Notes: generated by a model not told the origin, from the letters alone. Numbered from the stretch's first letter, positions 50,701 to 60,522 are shown. The stretch: 64,000 nt of DNA from Bifidobacterium aerophilum (GCF_010667685.1 NZ_WHZW01000010.1:53037-117036), one strand, 5' to 3'. Made by a program: numbers and translations.

Positions 50701-53067
50701 CTACCGGCGGCGGGAGCGACGGAACAGGACCAGCGCGATGCCGGCGACCGCCAGCACGACGACGGCGATCACGACGCCCAGCACCGCGGAACCGGTGGAC
50801 GGCAGCGTATCGGCCTTGTTCGCACCGTTCGCGTCAGCCGAGTCCTGGCCGGTACCCTGACCGGCACCCGGCGTGGTCGGCGTGCCAGGAACCGGCTCGC
50901 CCGGCTTGGTGTAGTTCGCGTCGTACGCGAACGGCCAGGAGCCGTCCGGCACGGTCCACAGGCCGGCGCCGTCGCCGAAGCCGAGCTTGGCGATGAGCTG
51001 CGCGCGCACGGCGGCGACCTCGTCGGCGGACGGGTTCTCCATCGTGCCGAGCACGATGTTCTTGTAGTCGGCCGGGTCCAACAACGTGCCGTCGGCCGCG
51101 TGGCTGGCGATCTCACGGAACCGCACGTCGGCGTGGTACGTCACGTCGACGGACTTGCCGTTCTTGTCCTTGCCGGTCCACACGTTCCAGCGGGTCGCGG
51201 GCACCTGGTCGGGCATGGTGCTGTCGAGGTAGGTCACCGCGGAGGAGACGTCGGCGTACTTCGGGTCCTTGGTCGAAGCGTCCCACGACTCGAGGTAGCT
51301 GCTGCCGTCGGCGTTGCGGTGGGTGGTGGTGGCGATGACCGTCTGCCACGGGCGGCCGAGCGAGGCGTGCGCCTTGCCGCCGTATTCGGGCGACACGGTC
51401 AGGTCGCAGCGGTCGAACACGAGTCCGACGCCGGCCTTGCCGGTGTTCGCCGCGGTGAAATAGCCGTTGTTCTTGCCGGGGAACGCGGCCATGTGCAGCT
51501 GCGTGCCGGTGAAGTACGCGTTCGCGTCGCCGAACACGAAGTCGACGGTGCCCTCGACGTAGCCGCCGTCCACGTACACGCGGTTGCCGGTTCCCTGCAC
51601 GTACAGCGTGTCCTGACGGCCGATGACGCGGCTGTTCTTGAGGTACACCTTGTCGGCCTTGGTGTTGAGCGCGACGGCCGGGGTCTGCTCGCCGGCGGCG
51701 GTGTGGTCGGTGACGTTGTAGTCGTTCTGGAACGTGATGCCGTAGGCAGCGAAGCCGGTCGCACCGGCGGCGATCGTCACGGTCGCGCACTTGTCGGTGC
51801 CGAGATCGTGGTCGTCCTGCGGCACGAAGACGCCGTTCGCGTCGAACGTGTTGGAGGAGTAGTACGACGCGCGGATCGTGACGGCGCGCTTCGCTGTGAC
51901 GTCGGCGTTGGCGAAGGTGACGCCCGGCTTGGTGACGGTAACCTTCTCGCGATAGTCGCCGGGGGCGATCTTGAGCACGAGACGGTTCGTTTCGGACGAA
52001 TCGTTCGCGTCGAGCGCGGCCTGGATGGTCGGATACTGTTCGTTCGGACCGACGGTGACGACGTGGCTGGTGGCGGCCGGGCGGTCGCTGGCGTAGTCGA
52101 TGACGATGCCGGTCAGGTACAGGCTGCCGGTGCCGGCGACGGCGATCGGCACGTACCTCACGGAATCGGTGGCGACGACGGTGCCGGTGCCCGTGGAGAT
52201 GGCGTTGCCGTCGAGGCTGAGCGTGGCGCCGTAGGCCTGGCCCTGCACGGTGATCGTCGCGCCGCCTTCGGCCTTGGCAACCGGGACGTACAGGATGGTG
52301 CCGGAGTTCACCTGGGTGTCGCTGCCGCCGGTGGCCGCGGTACGCGGGGCGAACTTGGCGCCGGCCGCGCGGGCGTCGATGGCGATGCCGTCATACGTGC
52401 CGGTGTTGCCCTGCAGGCTGGGGCGGTCCTTGCCGTTTTCGGTGAAGTCCCAGGTCTTGTCGGCCGCGGCGACGTCGGTCGGCGTGCCCGGGAACACGAC
52501 TTCGGGCTGGTTCGCGGCGACGGTGAGGCCGTTGACGTAGGTGGTCGCGGTGACGGTGATGTCGACGGTACCGTCAGCTTCGGTGGCGGGCAGGGTGACG
52601 ACGTTGCCGTCGACCGTGCCTGCGGACGCGCTGATGGACGCGGTGCCGCCGGACAGGCTCAACGTGATCGTGGTGCCGTCGGCGCTGACCGGGACCGGCA
52701 CGGTGATGACGGTGCCGGGGTTGATCTGCACGTCGTTGGTGCGCGGGGCGAACTTGGCGCCGGTAGCGGTGGCGTCGATGGTCAGATCCTGGAATTCGGC
52801 CTTCGTATTCTGCACGGTGCCGAGCGCGGCGAGGTCGGCATTGGTGCTCGGGTCGAGAGTCCAGGTGCGGCTGGACGCGGCGTCCTTCGTCGTGGCGGAC
52901 TGATCGGCCGTCGTGGTCGTTGCGTTCGCGGTCGTCTCGTTCGTTGACTGCGTCACGGATTGCTCAGCCGTGGCCGGAGCGGCCGGTTCGGTGGCCGACG
53001 CGATGCCGACGGTGCCGAACAGGAGTCCGGCGGCCAGTACCGCGCTGGTGATGGCATGCTTGCCCAT
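50701..53067 (-). CDS. Secreted, LPXTG-anchored pectinesterase (CE8)
   Basis: A 788-aa cell-wall-anchored pectin methylesterase. It starts with a signal peptide (cleavage after ASA, about residue 25) and a Thr-rich linker. Two related beta-domains follow (FAPRTNDVQINPGTVITVPV and FAPRTAATGGSDTQVNSGTI). The CE8 parallel beta-helix comes next, with GRQDTLYVQGTG, YVEGTVDFVFGDA (catalytic Asp) and ASLGRPWQ. The sortase signal LPSTG is near residue 755, followed by a membrane helix and RRSRRR. It frees methanol and acid groups from methylated pectin. It lies just downstream of a class C sortase and a pilin, so it may be attached to the pilus or wall by that system. AAGGAAAA upstream supports the start at 53067. 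Confidence 0.92.
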   Translation of the reverse strand: MGKHAITSAVLAAGLLFGTVGIASATEPAAPATAEQSVTQSTNETTANATTTTADQSATTKDAASSRTWTLDPSTNADLAALGTVQNTKAEFQDLTIDATATGAKFAPRTNDVQINPGTVITVPVPVSADGTTITLSLSGGTASISASAGTVDGNVVTLPATEADGTVDITVTATTYVNGLTVAANQPEVVFPGTPTDVAAADKTWDFTENGKDRPSLQGNTGTYDGIAIDARAAGAKFAPRTAATGGSDTQVNSGTILYVPVAKAEGGATITVQGQAYGATLSLDGNAISTGTGTVVATDSVRYVPIAVAGTGSLYLTGIVIDYASDRPAATSHVVTVGPNEQYPTIQAALDANDSSETNRLVLKIAPGDYREKVTVTKPGVTFANADVTAKRAVTIRASYYSSNTFDANGVFVPQDDHDLGTDKCATVTIAAGATGFAAYGITFQNDYNVTDHTAAGEQTPAVALNTKADKVYLKNSRVIGRQDTLYVQGTGNRVYVDGGYVEGTVDFVFGDANAYFTGTQLHMAAFPGKNNGYFTAANTGKAGVGLVFDRCDLTVSPEYGGKAHASLGRPWQTVIATTTHRNADGSSYLESWDASTKDPKYADVSSAVTYLDSTMPDQVPATRWNVWTGKDKNGKSVDVTYHADVRFREIASHAADGTLLDPADYKNIVLGTMENPSADEVAAVRAQLIAKLGFGDGAGLWTVPDGSWPFAYDANYTKPGEPVPGTPTTPGAGQGTGQDSADANGANKADTLPSTGSAVLGVVIAVVVLAVAGIALVLFRRSRRR

Positions 53068-53286
53068 GGTCTTTTCCTTCGCGTGTATGCCATGTCGTAG
53101 GTATGCGGGCATGACGGTTATATGTGAACAGCTTGCGGCCCCGACAGGCAGTGATATGACGCCCCGTTCGAGCCCGCAGCGGGCATACTTTCCCCAGCCC
53201 ACGAACCTAGACACTCTCATCCCGCGACGCAATGCCCCGTCGCATTGCCCCTAACTGGCCCCTGTTTCGAAAAGCACGACGCTCGT

Positions 53287-54252
53287 TCATGCAGCCGCAT
53301 GGCGGATCGGCGGAAGATACGTCGAGCGTGACGCCTTCATCGATCGCACGACATGGATCAGCAGGCCGCCCGCAACGGTCACGGCCGCGACGACGGCGAA
53401 CACATACGACCTGACGTCGGATGAGGAAGCGGCGGCAACGGATCCGCCGTCATCCTCCCGTATGCCGGATACCAGCAGCCGGTGCGTGTTGACGCCGTAC
53501 GGGGTGCAGGTCATCAGCGTGACGCGGTCCTCGCCCGGCGTGACGGCAAGCTGCGTGGTATCGTCCGGATCGATCACGGCGATGCGGTCGACCCGATACC
53601 GCAACGTCTTGCCCAATACGTCGATGAAGAACTCGTCCCCCTCGCGCATTTCGTCCAGCCGGGTGAACATGGCGGCCTTGATGAGCCCGCGGTGCCCGGT
53701 CAATACGGCATGCGTGGAGGCACCCCCGACCGGCAGCGACGAGCCTTGCAGATGCCCTATCCCGGAGGTCAGCGCGGTGGCCGACGTGCCGTGGTAGATC
53801 GGCAGGTCGACGGAGATTTTCGGGATGCGAATGGTGCCCATCACGCCGTTGCCCGTATTCAGCAACCCGTCGTATTCGTCGTTGGATGACGACGATGCGG
53901 AATCGCCGGACGCCAATGCGACTGCGGCGGTACCGTTCACGGACCCGTCCGCCACCGCGGTTTCCAGCAGCGATTGCGGAGCCTTGGCAAGACGACGGTT
54001 GTAGTCGCGCGCCGCGGCGAGCGCACGGTCGACCCGTCCCGCGGGCCACCCGGCCACGACGTCCTCGCTGTTTTCCGCCACCGTCGCCAAATCCCGGGCC
54101 GTGCGGTACTGGGCGAGTATCGGGAATCCGAGGGAGAACGCCGCGATGACGGCGAGGATGATCGTGGCGACCCGTACGGCCAACGCACGGCGACGACGTT
54201 GGCGGAGGCGCGCGGCCATGCCGTCAGCATCGATGATGTCATCGAAGGCCAT
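53287..54252 (-). CDS. srtC: Class C sortase (pilin polymerase)
   Basis: A 321-aa membrane transpeptidase that links pilin subunits through their LPXTG motifs. It has an N-terminal helix (about 22-45), a probable active-site lid region, and a catalytic set of His187 (AVLTGHRGLIKAAMF), Cys249 (TLMTCTPYGVNTHRLLV) and the Arg of that motif. A C-terminal membrane helix is typical of class C. The start at 54252 (MAFDDI) is preferred because AAAGG lies nine bases before it; the ATG at 54261 is too close. It is encoded directly after the pilin gene. Confidence 0.93.
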   Translation of the reverse strand: MAFDDIIDADGMAARLRQRRRRALAVRVATIILAVIAAFSLGFPILAQYRTARDLATVAENSEDVVAGWPAGRVDRALAAARDYNRRLAKAPQSLLETAVADGSVNGTAAVALASGDSASSSSNDEYDGLLNTGNGVMGTIRIPKISVDLPIYHGTSATALTSGIGHLQGSSLPVGGASTHAVLTGHRGLIKAAMFTRLDEMREGDEFFIDVLGKTLRYRVDRIAVIDPDDTTQLAVTPGEDRVTLMTCTPYGVNTHRLLVSGIREDDGGSVAAASSSDVRSYVFAVVAAVTVAGGLLIHVVRSMKASRSTYLPPIRHAAA

Positions 54253-54332
54253 CGCGGACATCCTTTCATACGTTCGTGCGATGCGATGTCACGTTGCGGC
54301 GCGGTCGCAACGCCAGCGGTAAAAACGACAAG

Positions 54333-54371
54333 AGCGTTGTCCGGTCTCCCGAAGGAAGGCAGGACAACGCT
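54333..54371 (-). terminator. Hairpin between pilin and sortase
   Basis: AGCGTTGTCC (54333-54342) pairs perfectly with GGACAACGCT (54362-54371). On the minus strand CTTGTCGTTTTTACC follows. It probably limits transcription of the sortase relative to the pilin. Confidence 0.7.
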
Positions 54372-54401
54372 ATTGCTCTATCGGCTACCTATCGGCGCGG
54401 A

Positions 54402-56075
54402 TCACCGCACGTAGGCGTCCTTGCGGGAACGCACGCGAAGCACGACGATGCCGGCGAGCGCCAGCACGCCGATCACGCTCAGCACGGCCCCGCCGATGGA
54501 ACCGGTGAGCGGCAGCTGCGAGATCGCCTTGACGTTCTTCACGGTCACGGCGGTGTTGTCGTCGTTCGCGGCGACCAGGCCGAGGCTGTCGGCGGTCGAG
54601 GCGAACGTGACCGTGCCGTCGGCGGCGATCGTCACGTCGAACTTCGGCTTGAACTGGTTGGAGTAGCCGTCGGCCGGGGTGACCTCTTCGATGGTGTAGG
54701 TGCCCGCGCCGAGGCCGTTGAACGTCACCACGCCGTTCTTGCCGTCCACGGTCGCGGAGGTCACGGTGTAGTCGGTCGCGTTCGTGGCGAACGACCAGCC
54801 GGCCGGGTTCCAGCTGTCGACCTTGCCGAACTTGAGGTAGCACTGCTTGACGCCGTTGCCGGTCACGCATCCGTCGTCGCCGGCCTTGCGGATCGCGAAC
54901 GCGGCGCCGTTCAGGCCGTCCGCATCGGCGTCCACGCCGACCTTCTGGAAGGTGATGGCGGCGGTGCGCAGCGTGTTCGCCTCGCCTTCGACCCACGTGG
55001 CCTGGTCGAGGCTCACGGACGGGGTGTTGGTGAACGTGGAGGGGAACACGTTGGAGTCGATGTCGGCGCCGACGTTCGCGGAGTAGGTGACGCCGAGGTT
55101 GGCGATGCTGCCGTCGAGTCCGATCAGTTTGATGACCGTCGTGATGCCGGACTTGTAGTCGCCGGTCTGCGAGGCGAGGACGTAGTCCGAGCTGCGCGCC
55201 AGCGTCGTTTCGCCGCTGTCGTATTTGCCGTTGCCGTTGGCGTCGTTGAATACGCGGTAGCCGATTTCGCCGTTCGGCACCTTTACGCCGGCGGAGGTGA
55301 CGATCTTCAGGTACACGTCGCCGGTGAGTCCGTCCAGCTGCTCGGTGGTCGTGTAGGTCGGGGAGCTTCCGTACGACACCGTGGGCGCGGCGTCGCGGCT
55401 GGACGTGGTGACCGGCTTGTTGAGGGTGACCTGCTGCTTGGAGTTGACCGTGCCGCTGGCGTCGATACCGGTCTGCGTGCCGTCGGTCGTCGTGACCGGG
55501 ATCGTCGTGAACGTGGTGCCATCGGCGGTGACCGGCGTGGCGACGATCGCCGACGTGCCGGCGGTCACGGTCGACTGCGAGCCGGTGGTGTCGGTGATCA
55601 GGTACCAGCCCTGCGCCACGGTGAGCTGCACGGTCGAACCGTTGCCTTCGACCGACGGCTGGCCGTCATAGTGGCCGGCCAGGGACTTGCTGAGCTCGTC
55701 CGCGAACGTGCGCAGCTTGGTCTGGTCGAACGTGGCGACCGCGGCGGCGGGATTGTTGGCGTACTGGTCGGACAGCGCGCCGCCGTTCGCGGTCTGCGCG
55801 GCCTCGCGGACCGTGTCGTCGTATCCGCCGACGATCAGGCCCGAACGCCAGCCTTTCGCGGTGTTGACGTCGATGGACGTGAGCGCGCCGTCCGTGACCT
55901 GCGGGTTGTCGAGCGTAGCGAACAGGTACGCGGTGTACGTGTGACCCGTCTGCGTGTTGTTGATGGTGATGGCCGGATCGGTTTCGGCTGCCTGCGCGGA
56001 TACCGCGCCGACGGCCAGTCCGCCCAGCAGCGTCGCCGAGGCCGCAAGTCCGGCGACGATCTTCCTGATCTTCAT
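54402..56075 (-). CDS. Major pilin subunit with isopeptide-type domains, LPLTG anchor
   Basis: A 557-aa sortase-assembled pilus backbone protein. It has a signal peptide (MKIRKIVAGLAASATLLGGL, cleaved after AQA), a first domain of about 170 residues, a central CNA-B-like part (NGKYDSGETTL) and a C-terminal SpaA-like domain with E-box GTYTIEEVTPADGY. LPLTG is near residue 521, followed by a helix and a basic tail. The Lys in VTLNKPV is a candidate pilin-motif lysine. It resembles the bifidobacterial FimA-type pilins. It is first in the unit with sortase and pectinesterase; no separate tip adhesin gene is present. Confidence 0.9.
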   Translation of the reverse strand: MKIRKIVAGLAASATLLGGLAVGAVSAQAAETDPAITINNTQTGHTYTAYLFATLDNPQVTDGALTSIDVNTAKGWRSGLIVGGYDDTVREAAQTANGGALSDQYANNPAAAVATFDQTKLRTFADELSKSLAGHYDGQPSVEGNGSTVQLTVAQGWYLITDTTGSQSTVTAGTSAIVATPVTADGTTFTTIPVTTTDGTQTGIDASGTVNSKQQVTLNKPVTTSSRDAAPTVSYGSSPTYTTTEQLDGLTGDVYLKIVTSAGVKVPNGEIGYRVFNDANGNGKYDSGETTLARSSDYVLASQTGDYKSGITTVIKLIGLDGSIANLGVTYSANVGADIDSNVFPSTFTNTPSVSLDQATWVEGEANTLRTAAITFQKVGVDADADGLNGAAFAIRKAGDDGCVTGNGVKQCYLKFGKVDSWNPAGWSFATNATDYTVTSATVDGKNGVVTFNGLGAGTYTIEEVTPADGYSNQFKPKFDVTIAADGTVTFASTADSLGLVAANDDNTAVTVKNVKAISQLPLTGSIGGAVLSVIGVLALAGIVVLRVRSRKDAYVR

Positions 56076-56160
56076 TGATTGTTCCTTTCCTTGGTTGTGG
56101 CGTACGCCACGGTGTTCAAGGCCTTTCCGGACAGGCAGAGGCGATGTATGTGGTATGGCA

Positions 56161-56199
56161 AAGGCCGGGGCATCCCGAAGTGGAATGCTCCGGCCTTTG
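56161..56199 (-). terminator. Terminator after sugar-binding protein 1
   Basis: AAAGGCCGGGGCAT and ATGCTCCGGCCTTT form a 14-bp stem with one mismatch. On the minus strand it follows the binding-protein gene and precedes the pilin promoter. Confidence 0.75.
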
Positions 56200-56220
56200 A
56201 GAACGGTTCAGCGGATGACG

Positions 56221-57567
56221 TTACTTCTCGACCGTGAAGCCCTGACCCTCGGCGTAGTCGATGAGGGACTTCTGGAAGTCCTCCATGGACTTGGAGAGCT
56301 TCTCCTCCTTGCGGTACGCCTTGCCGGCGTAGTCGCCGAAGGTGTTCTGCACCTGGCTCCAGAAGGGCAGGAACTCGAAGTCGCCGACTTCCTGCTCGGC
56401 CGCCTGGGCGAGCACCTCGGTGTACTTCTGGCCGCCGAAGTACTTGTTCAGGTCGTCGGTGCCGTTGAGGTAGTAGTCGGACTTGAAGGACTCGGAATCT
56501 GCCGGGAAGGCGCCGGAGGAGACGCGGTTCTTGATGCCTTCCTTGCTGTGGCAGACGTACTCCATGAACTTGAAGGCGGCGTCGGCGTTCTTGGTGCCCT
56601 TGATGAGGGTCAGCGAGGAGCCGCCGTTGAAGGAGTTGACGTTCTCGCCTTCATTCCACTGCGGCACGGTGGCCACACGGAAGTTGCCGGAGGCCTGGGC
56701 GGCGCCGGAGAGCAGGTTGCCCGGCATCCACGCGCCGGTGACGAGCGAGGCGATGGTGCCGTCGCCGAGGCCCTTGTTCCATTCGTCGGACCAGCTGGTG
56801 ACCTTGGTGTTGATGAGGTCCTCGTCGATCATGCGCTGCCAGTATTCGACGGCCTTCTTGGTGCCTTCGTCGTTGACGAGGTCGATGGAGACCTTGTCGC
56901 CGTCGACCTTGAACGGGGCGCCGCCGGCCTGCGCGATAAGCGACATGAACACGGTGGACTGGTTGTTGTCGCCGGCGTCGGAGGTGATGTAGTAGTCGTC
57001 GCCGAGGGCGCGGATCTTCTTGGCGTCCTGGTAGTACTCCTCCCACGTCTTCGGGGCCTCGGTGATGCCGGCCTTGTCGAAGACGGCCTTGTTGTAGAAC
57101 AGCGCGTTCGGGCCGGAATCGACCGGCAGGCCGTAGACCTTGCCGTTGACCTGCACGCCCTTCCAGATGCCGGCAGGATAGTCGGCGTCGAAGCCGGAAG
57201 TCTTGTCGGTGAGGTCCTCAAGCGCGTCGGACAGCGCGAACTGGGCGATGGAGTGGTATTCCATCAGGGAAATGTCCGGAGCGCCCTTGCCGGCGGCGAT
57301 CGCGTTGTTCAGCGAGACCTGGGTCTGGGCGGAGGTGCCGACGTTCAAGACCTTGATGGTGACGTTCGGATTCTCCTCCATGTACTTCTTGGCCGCGTCC
57401 TCGATGGTGGTGTCCCAGCTCCACACGGTGATGGTGGACTTGCCGTCGGCGGAGGTGCCCGAGTTATCGGACTTCGCCCCTGTATCACCGGACCCGCAGG
57501 CCGCCACGGATACCATCATGGCCGCGGCGCCAAGCACCGCCACGGACTTCTTGATCGAAAACGACAT
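56221..57567 (-). CDS. Sugar ABC transporter substrate-binding lipoprotein 1
   Basis: A 448-aa extracytoplasmic binding protein of the CUT1 family. The lipobox is VSVAAC (Cys24), after a short signal sequence. It shares long conserved stretches with the next protein (FYNKAVFDKAGITEAPKTWE, then YQDAKKIRALGDDYYITSD), so the two are tandem duplicates. Divergent parts (around residues 190-260, which in this family line the sugar site) suggest a different ligand. The start at 57567 is chosen over the adjacent ATG at 57570 by spacing from AAGGAG. It lies 73 bases after gene 2 on the same strand, without an operator of its own. Confidence 0.9.
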   Translation of the reverse strand: MSFSIKKSVAVLGAAAMMVSVAACGSGDTGAKSDNSGTSADGKSTITVWSWDTTIEDAAKKYMEENPNVTIKVLNVGTSAQTQVSLNNAIAAGKGAPDISLMEYHSIAQFALSDALEDLTDKTSGFDADYPAGIWKGVQVNGKVYGLPVDSGPNALFYNKAVFDKAGITEAPKTWEEYYQDAKKIRALGDDYYITSDAGDNNQSTVFMSLIAQAGGAPFKVDGDKVSIDLVNDEGTKKAVEYWQRMIDEDLINTKVTSWSDEWNKGLGDGTIASLVTGAWMPGNLLSGAAQASGNFRVATVPQWNEGENVNSFNGGSSLTLIKGTKNADAAFKFMEYVCHSKEGIKNRVSSGAFPADSESFKSDYYLNGTDDLNKYFGGQKYTEVLAQAAEQEVGDFEFLPFWSQVQNTFGDYAGKAYRKEEKLSKSMEDFQKSLIDYAEGQGFTVEK

Positions 57568-57640
57568 CATATTCTCCTTTGATGTTGACTGACGTTCCGT
57601 TGATTGCGTTGGTTATGTAGGTTGTCGGTTGCACCGACCG

Positions 57641-58996
57641 TCACTTGACCGAGAATCCCTGGCCTTCGGCGTAGGACTTCAGGTCCTTCTGCCATGCGGC
57701 CACGCCGTCGGACAGCTTCTGGTCGCCGGTGTACGACTTGCCGACGAAGTCACCGAACTTGCCGCGGGCGTAGACCTCGAACGGCAGGAACTGGTAGTCG
57801 GTGGACACGTTCTCGGCCGCCTGCGCGAGGACCTCGTTGTACTTCTGGCCGCCGAAGTAGTCGACGTCCTCGCCGTCGGAGTTCTTCACGGTGGTCGCGT
57901 TGATGAAGCTGTCGGACTTGAGCGACTCGGTGTCGGCCGGGAACGCGCCGCCGGCCACGCGAGTTGCCACGCCGTCGCCGTGGTTCGCGTATTCGATGAA
58001 CTTGAGGGCCGCTTCCTGCTTCTTGGAGGAGGCGAGGATGGCGAGCGAGGAGCCGCCGTTCTCGGAGTTGGTGGCCGAGCCGTCCGCGGTCGGGGTCGGG
58101 GCGACGCGCCACTTGCCGGCGCCGCCGGGGGCGGAGTTGGCGAGGTTGGCCGGCATCCAGGCGCCGGTGATCAGCGAGGCGATCGTGCCGTCGGCCATGC
58201 CCTTGAACCAGTCCTCGGACCAGCCTGCGGTCTTGGTGTCCAGCAGACCCTCGTCGAGCAGCTTCTGCCAGAAGTCGTTGAATTCCTTGACCTTCTCGTC
58301 GCCGGTAAGGTTGATGGTGACGGTCTTGCCGTCCGAGGAGGTCTCGAACGGCTTCGCGCCGGCCAGCCAGGTCATCGAATCGTAGAAGCCGGCGTCACCG
58401 GTGTCGGACGTGATGTAGTAGTCGTCGCCCAGCGCGTGGATCTTCTTGGCGTCCTGATAGAACTCGTCCCACGTCTTCGGGGCCTCGGTGATGCCGGCCT
58501 TGTCGAAGATCTCCTTGTTGTAGAAGAAGGCCATCGGGCCGGAGTCCATCGGCAGCGCGTAGACCTTGCCGCCCCACTGCACGGAGGACCAGGTGCCCGG
58601 CGTGTAGAAGCTGTCGTAGCCGGAGGTCTTGTCGGTGATGTCCTGCAGGGCGCCGTCGATCGCATAGTTCGGCAGCGCGTAGTATTCGATCTGGGCCACG
58701 TCCGGTGCACCGTTGCCGGCGTTGAGCGCGTTGGTCAGTGAGGTGTAGGTCTTGTTGCCCTGACCGGAGTTGACGAGCTTGACCTTGATGTCGGGGTTGG
58801 CCTTCTCGAAGTCCTTGACCACCTGGGTCAGGGTCGTCTCCCACGCCCACACGGTGATTTCGGTGGCGCCGCCGGTGGAGCTGTCGCCGCCGCTCTGCTG
58901 CGCGTTGTTGGTGGAGGTGCCGCCGCATGCCGCGACGCTGACCAGCATGGCCGCGGCGCCCGCAACGGCGATCATCTTGTTCATTGAGCTATTCAT
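57641..58996 (-). CDS. Sugar ABC transporter substrate-binding lipoprotein 2
   Basis: A 451-aa CUT1-type binding protein, lipobox VSVAAC (Cys24), followed by a Ser/Gly/Gln linker. Ligand-binding features are ALPMDSGPMAFFYNKEIFDK and SDTGDAGFYDSMTWLAGAKP. It lies next to a promoter with two family C operators, shared divergently with the LacI-C gene. It most likely feeds the two permeases at 61.7-63.7 kb. The ligand is probably a galacto- or arabinogalactan-type oligosaccharide, judged only from the neighbouring GH43. Confidence 0.9.
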   Translation of the reverse strand: MNSSMNKMIAVAGAAAMLVSVAACGGTSTNNAQQSGGDSSTGGATEITVWAWETTLTQVVKDFEKANPDIKVKLVNSGQGNKTYTSLTNALNAGNGAPDVAQIEYYALPNYAIDGALQDITDKTSGYDSFYTPGTWSSVQWGGKVYALPMDSGPMAFFYNKEIFDKAGITEAPKTWDEFYQDAKKIHALGDDYYITSDTGDAGFYDSMTWLAGAKPFETSSDGKTVTINLTGDEKVKEFNDFWQKLLDEGLLDTKTAGWSEDWFKGMADGTIASLITGAWMPANLANSAPGGAGKWRVAPTPTADGSATNSENGGSSLAILASSKKQEAALKFIEYANHGDGVATRVAGGAFPADTESLKSDSFINATTVKNSDGEDVDYFGGQKYNEVLAQAAENVSTDYQFLPFEVYARGKFGDFVGKSYTGDQKLSDGVAAWQKDLKSYAEGQGFSVK

Positions 58997-59041
58997 GCTA
59001 TCCGCCTCTCCTCTTCGAGGTTTGCATCACACAACACACTG

Positions 59042-59090
59042 TGTGACCGGTTACATGAAAGTACTATACACTGTTATGTGACCGGTTACA
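59042..59090. promoter_or_regulatory. Pair of family C operators between binding protein 2 and lacI-C
   Basis: TGTGACCGGTTACA at 59042-59055 and again at 59077-59090, 35 bp apart, flank a GTACTATACA word that looks like a -10 region. The pair lies in the divergent control region. Confidence 0.88.
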
Positions 59091-59215
59091 AATCGTGTGT
59101 CGCCGATCATCGGGATCACGGCCCGGCAAGTCGCGCGGAACATACGCACGACCGCACAATCCACAAGCCGGAACGACAGCGAACGAGACTGAGGGAAACA
59201 CAAGGGAGCGGGGAG

Positions 59216-60262
59216 ATGTCAGAACCGAATACCATGGTGTTCATGACCACGGCGCATAAGAAAGTGACCATCCGAGACGTAGCGCGCTACGCGGAGGTGT
59301 CCTACGGCACGGTATCCCGCTACCTCAACGGCAACGACCACGTCTCCAAGGAGGCGGCGGAACGCATCGGCAACGCCATCGAAACCTTGCAGTACGTGCC
59401 GAACAACGCCGCACGGTCGCTCGCACAGCAGCGCACCCAGACCGTCTGCCTGCTGCTTCAGGTCGAATCCGCCGCCACGATCATGCAGGCCAGCGTCGCC
59501 GAGGCCATGGCCGCCGCGAACCAGACGCTGGGCGACGGCGGATACCAGATGCTCACCGTCATCGCCAACTCCGACGAGGCCATCCAGCGCATCACCAAAC
59601 TCATCAAGAGCGACTTCGCCGACGGCTACCTGCTGTTCTCGCTGAGCGAGGACGACTCGCTGGCCCTGGCCTGCCGGGACATCAAACGACCGGTCGTGCG
59701 CTCCGAGGCCAGCAACCGCGGCGACCTGCCCTACCCGGCGGTCGACTTCAACAACGCGGAAGGACAGCGCGACATCACGCGGTTCCTGCTCAACAAGGGC
59801 CGCTCCCGCCTCGCCTACGTGTGCGGCCCGGGATTCTCCACGTCCGCCATCAACCGACTGAACGGCTTCCGCGAGGCCATGGGCAAGTTCTACGACGACT
59901 CGCGCGTGTACTACGCCGACGACTGGGAGATCGGCAGCGGCGAGATGGCGGCCGTCACGTTCCAGCCAATCCTCGATCAGATCGACGGCATCGTGTGCGC
60001 GAACGACAGCATCGCCATCGGCGTGATCAACCAGCTCGACCGTTTCGGCTACCGCGTGCCGGATGACATCGCCGTCACCGGATTCGATGATTCGCCGCTC
60101 GCGCAGATGGCCAATCCGAAGCTCACCACCGTGCGCCAGGATTCCTATCTGCACGGAGAGACCGTGGCGAAACTGCTGCTGAACATCATGCACGGCGAGG
60201 CGGTCGAACGGCATTACGTGCAGCTGCTGCCCACCACGATCGTCGAGCGGCAGTCGGCGTAA
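59216..60262 (+). CDS. LacI-family transcriptional repressor (C)
   Basis: A 348-aa LacI/GalR regulator. Helix-turn-helix: VTIRDVARYAEVSYGTVSRY; then NGNDHVSKEAAERI, hinge YVPNNAARSLAQQRT and a sugar-binding core ending ITVERQSA-like. Its recognition helix (YGTVSRYLNG) is unlike repressors A and B and close to GalR/LacI types that read ACCGGT-centred sites. Two family C operators lie 125-175 bases upstream, and the same sites precede GH43 and the permeases, so it likely represses itself and the whole locus. GGGAG precedes the ATG at 59216. Confidence 0.93.
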   Translation: MSEPNTMVFMTTAHKKVTIRDVARYAEVSYGTVSRYLNGNDHVSKEAAERIGNAIETLQYVPNNAARSLAQQRTQTVCLLLQVESAATIMQASVAEAMAAANQTLGDGGYQMLTVIANSDEAIQRITKLIKSDFADGYLLFSLSEDDSLALACRDIKRPVVRSEASNRGDLPYPAVDFNNAEGQRDITRFLLNKGRSRLAYVCGPGFSTSAINRLNGFREAMGKFYDDSRVYYADDWEIGSGEMAAVTFQPILDQIDGIVCANDSIAIGVINQLDRFGYRVPDDIAVTGFDDSPLAQMANPKLTTVRQDSYLHGETVAKLLLNIMHGEAVERHYVQLLPTTIVERQSA

Positions 60263-60420
60263 TCTTCCGTTCCCTCGTTTTTTCGTCAGGATCGGCGCGG
60301 CCTTGCGCGCGTAGTTCGGCGCGACATTGTCACACATCACGCCGGACCACTCGCGCGGGGCTGTCTCAGTACGTCATCCTTCGTAATCATGCGGCACCCT
60401 CCCGACACGCACCCGCAAAT

Positions 60421-60468
60421 CGTAACCGGTCACACAATATCGTTATACTCAAATTGTAACCGGTCACA
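60421..60468. promoter_or_regulatory. Pair of family C operators before GH43
   Basis: CGTAACCGGTCACA (60421-60434) and TGTAACCGGTCACA (60455-60468), 34 bp apart, flank TTATACT. They are 55-100 bases before the GH43 start. Confidence 0.88.
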
Positions 60469-60522
60469 TACAATGATGAGCGGCCGGCACGTCAACCCAC
60501 GATCCATAGGGAAGGACATCTC

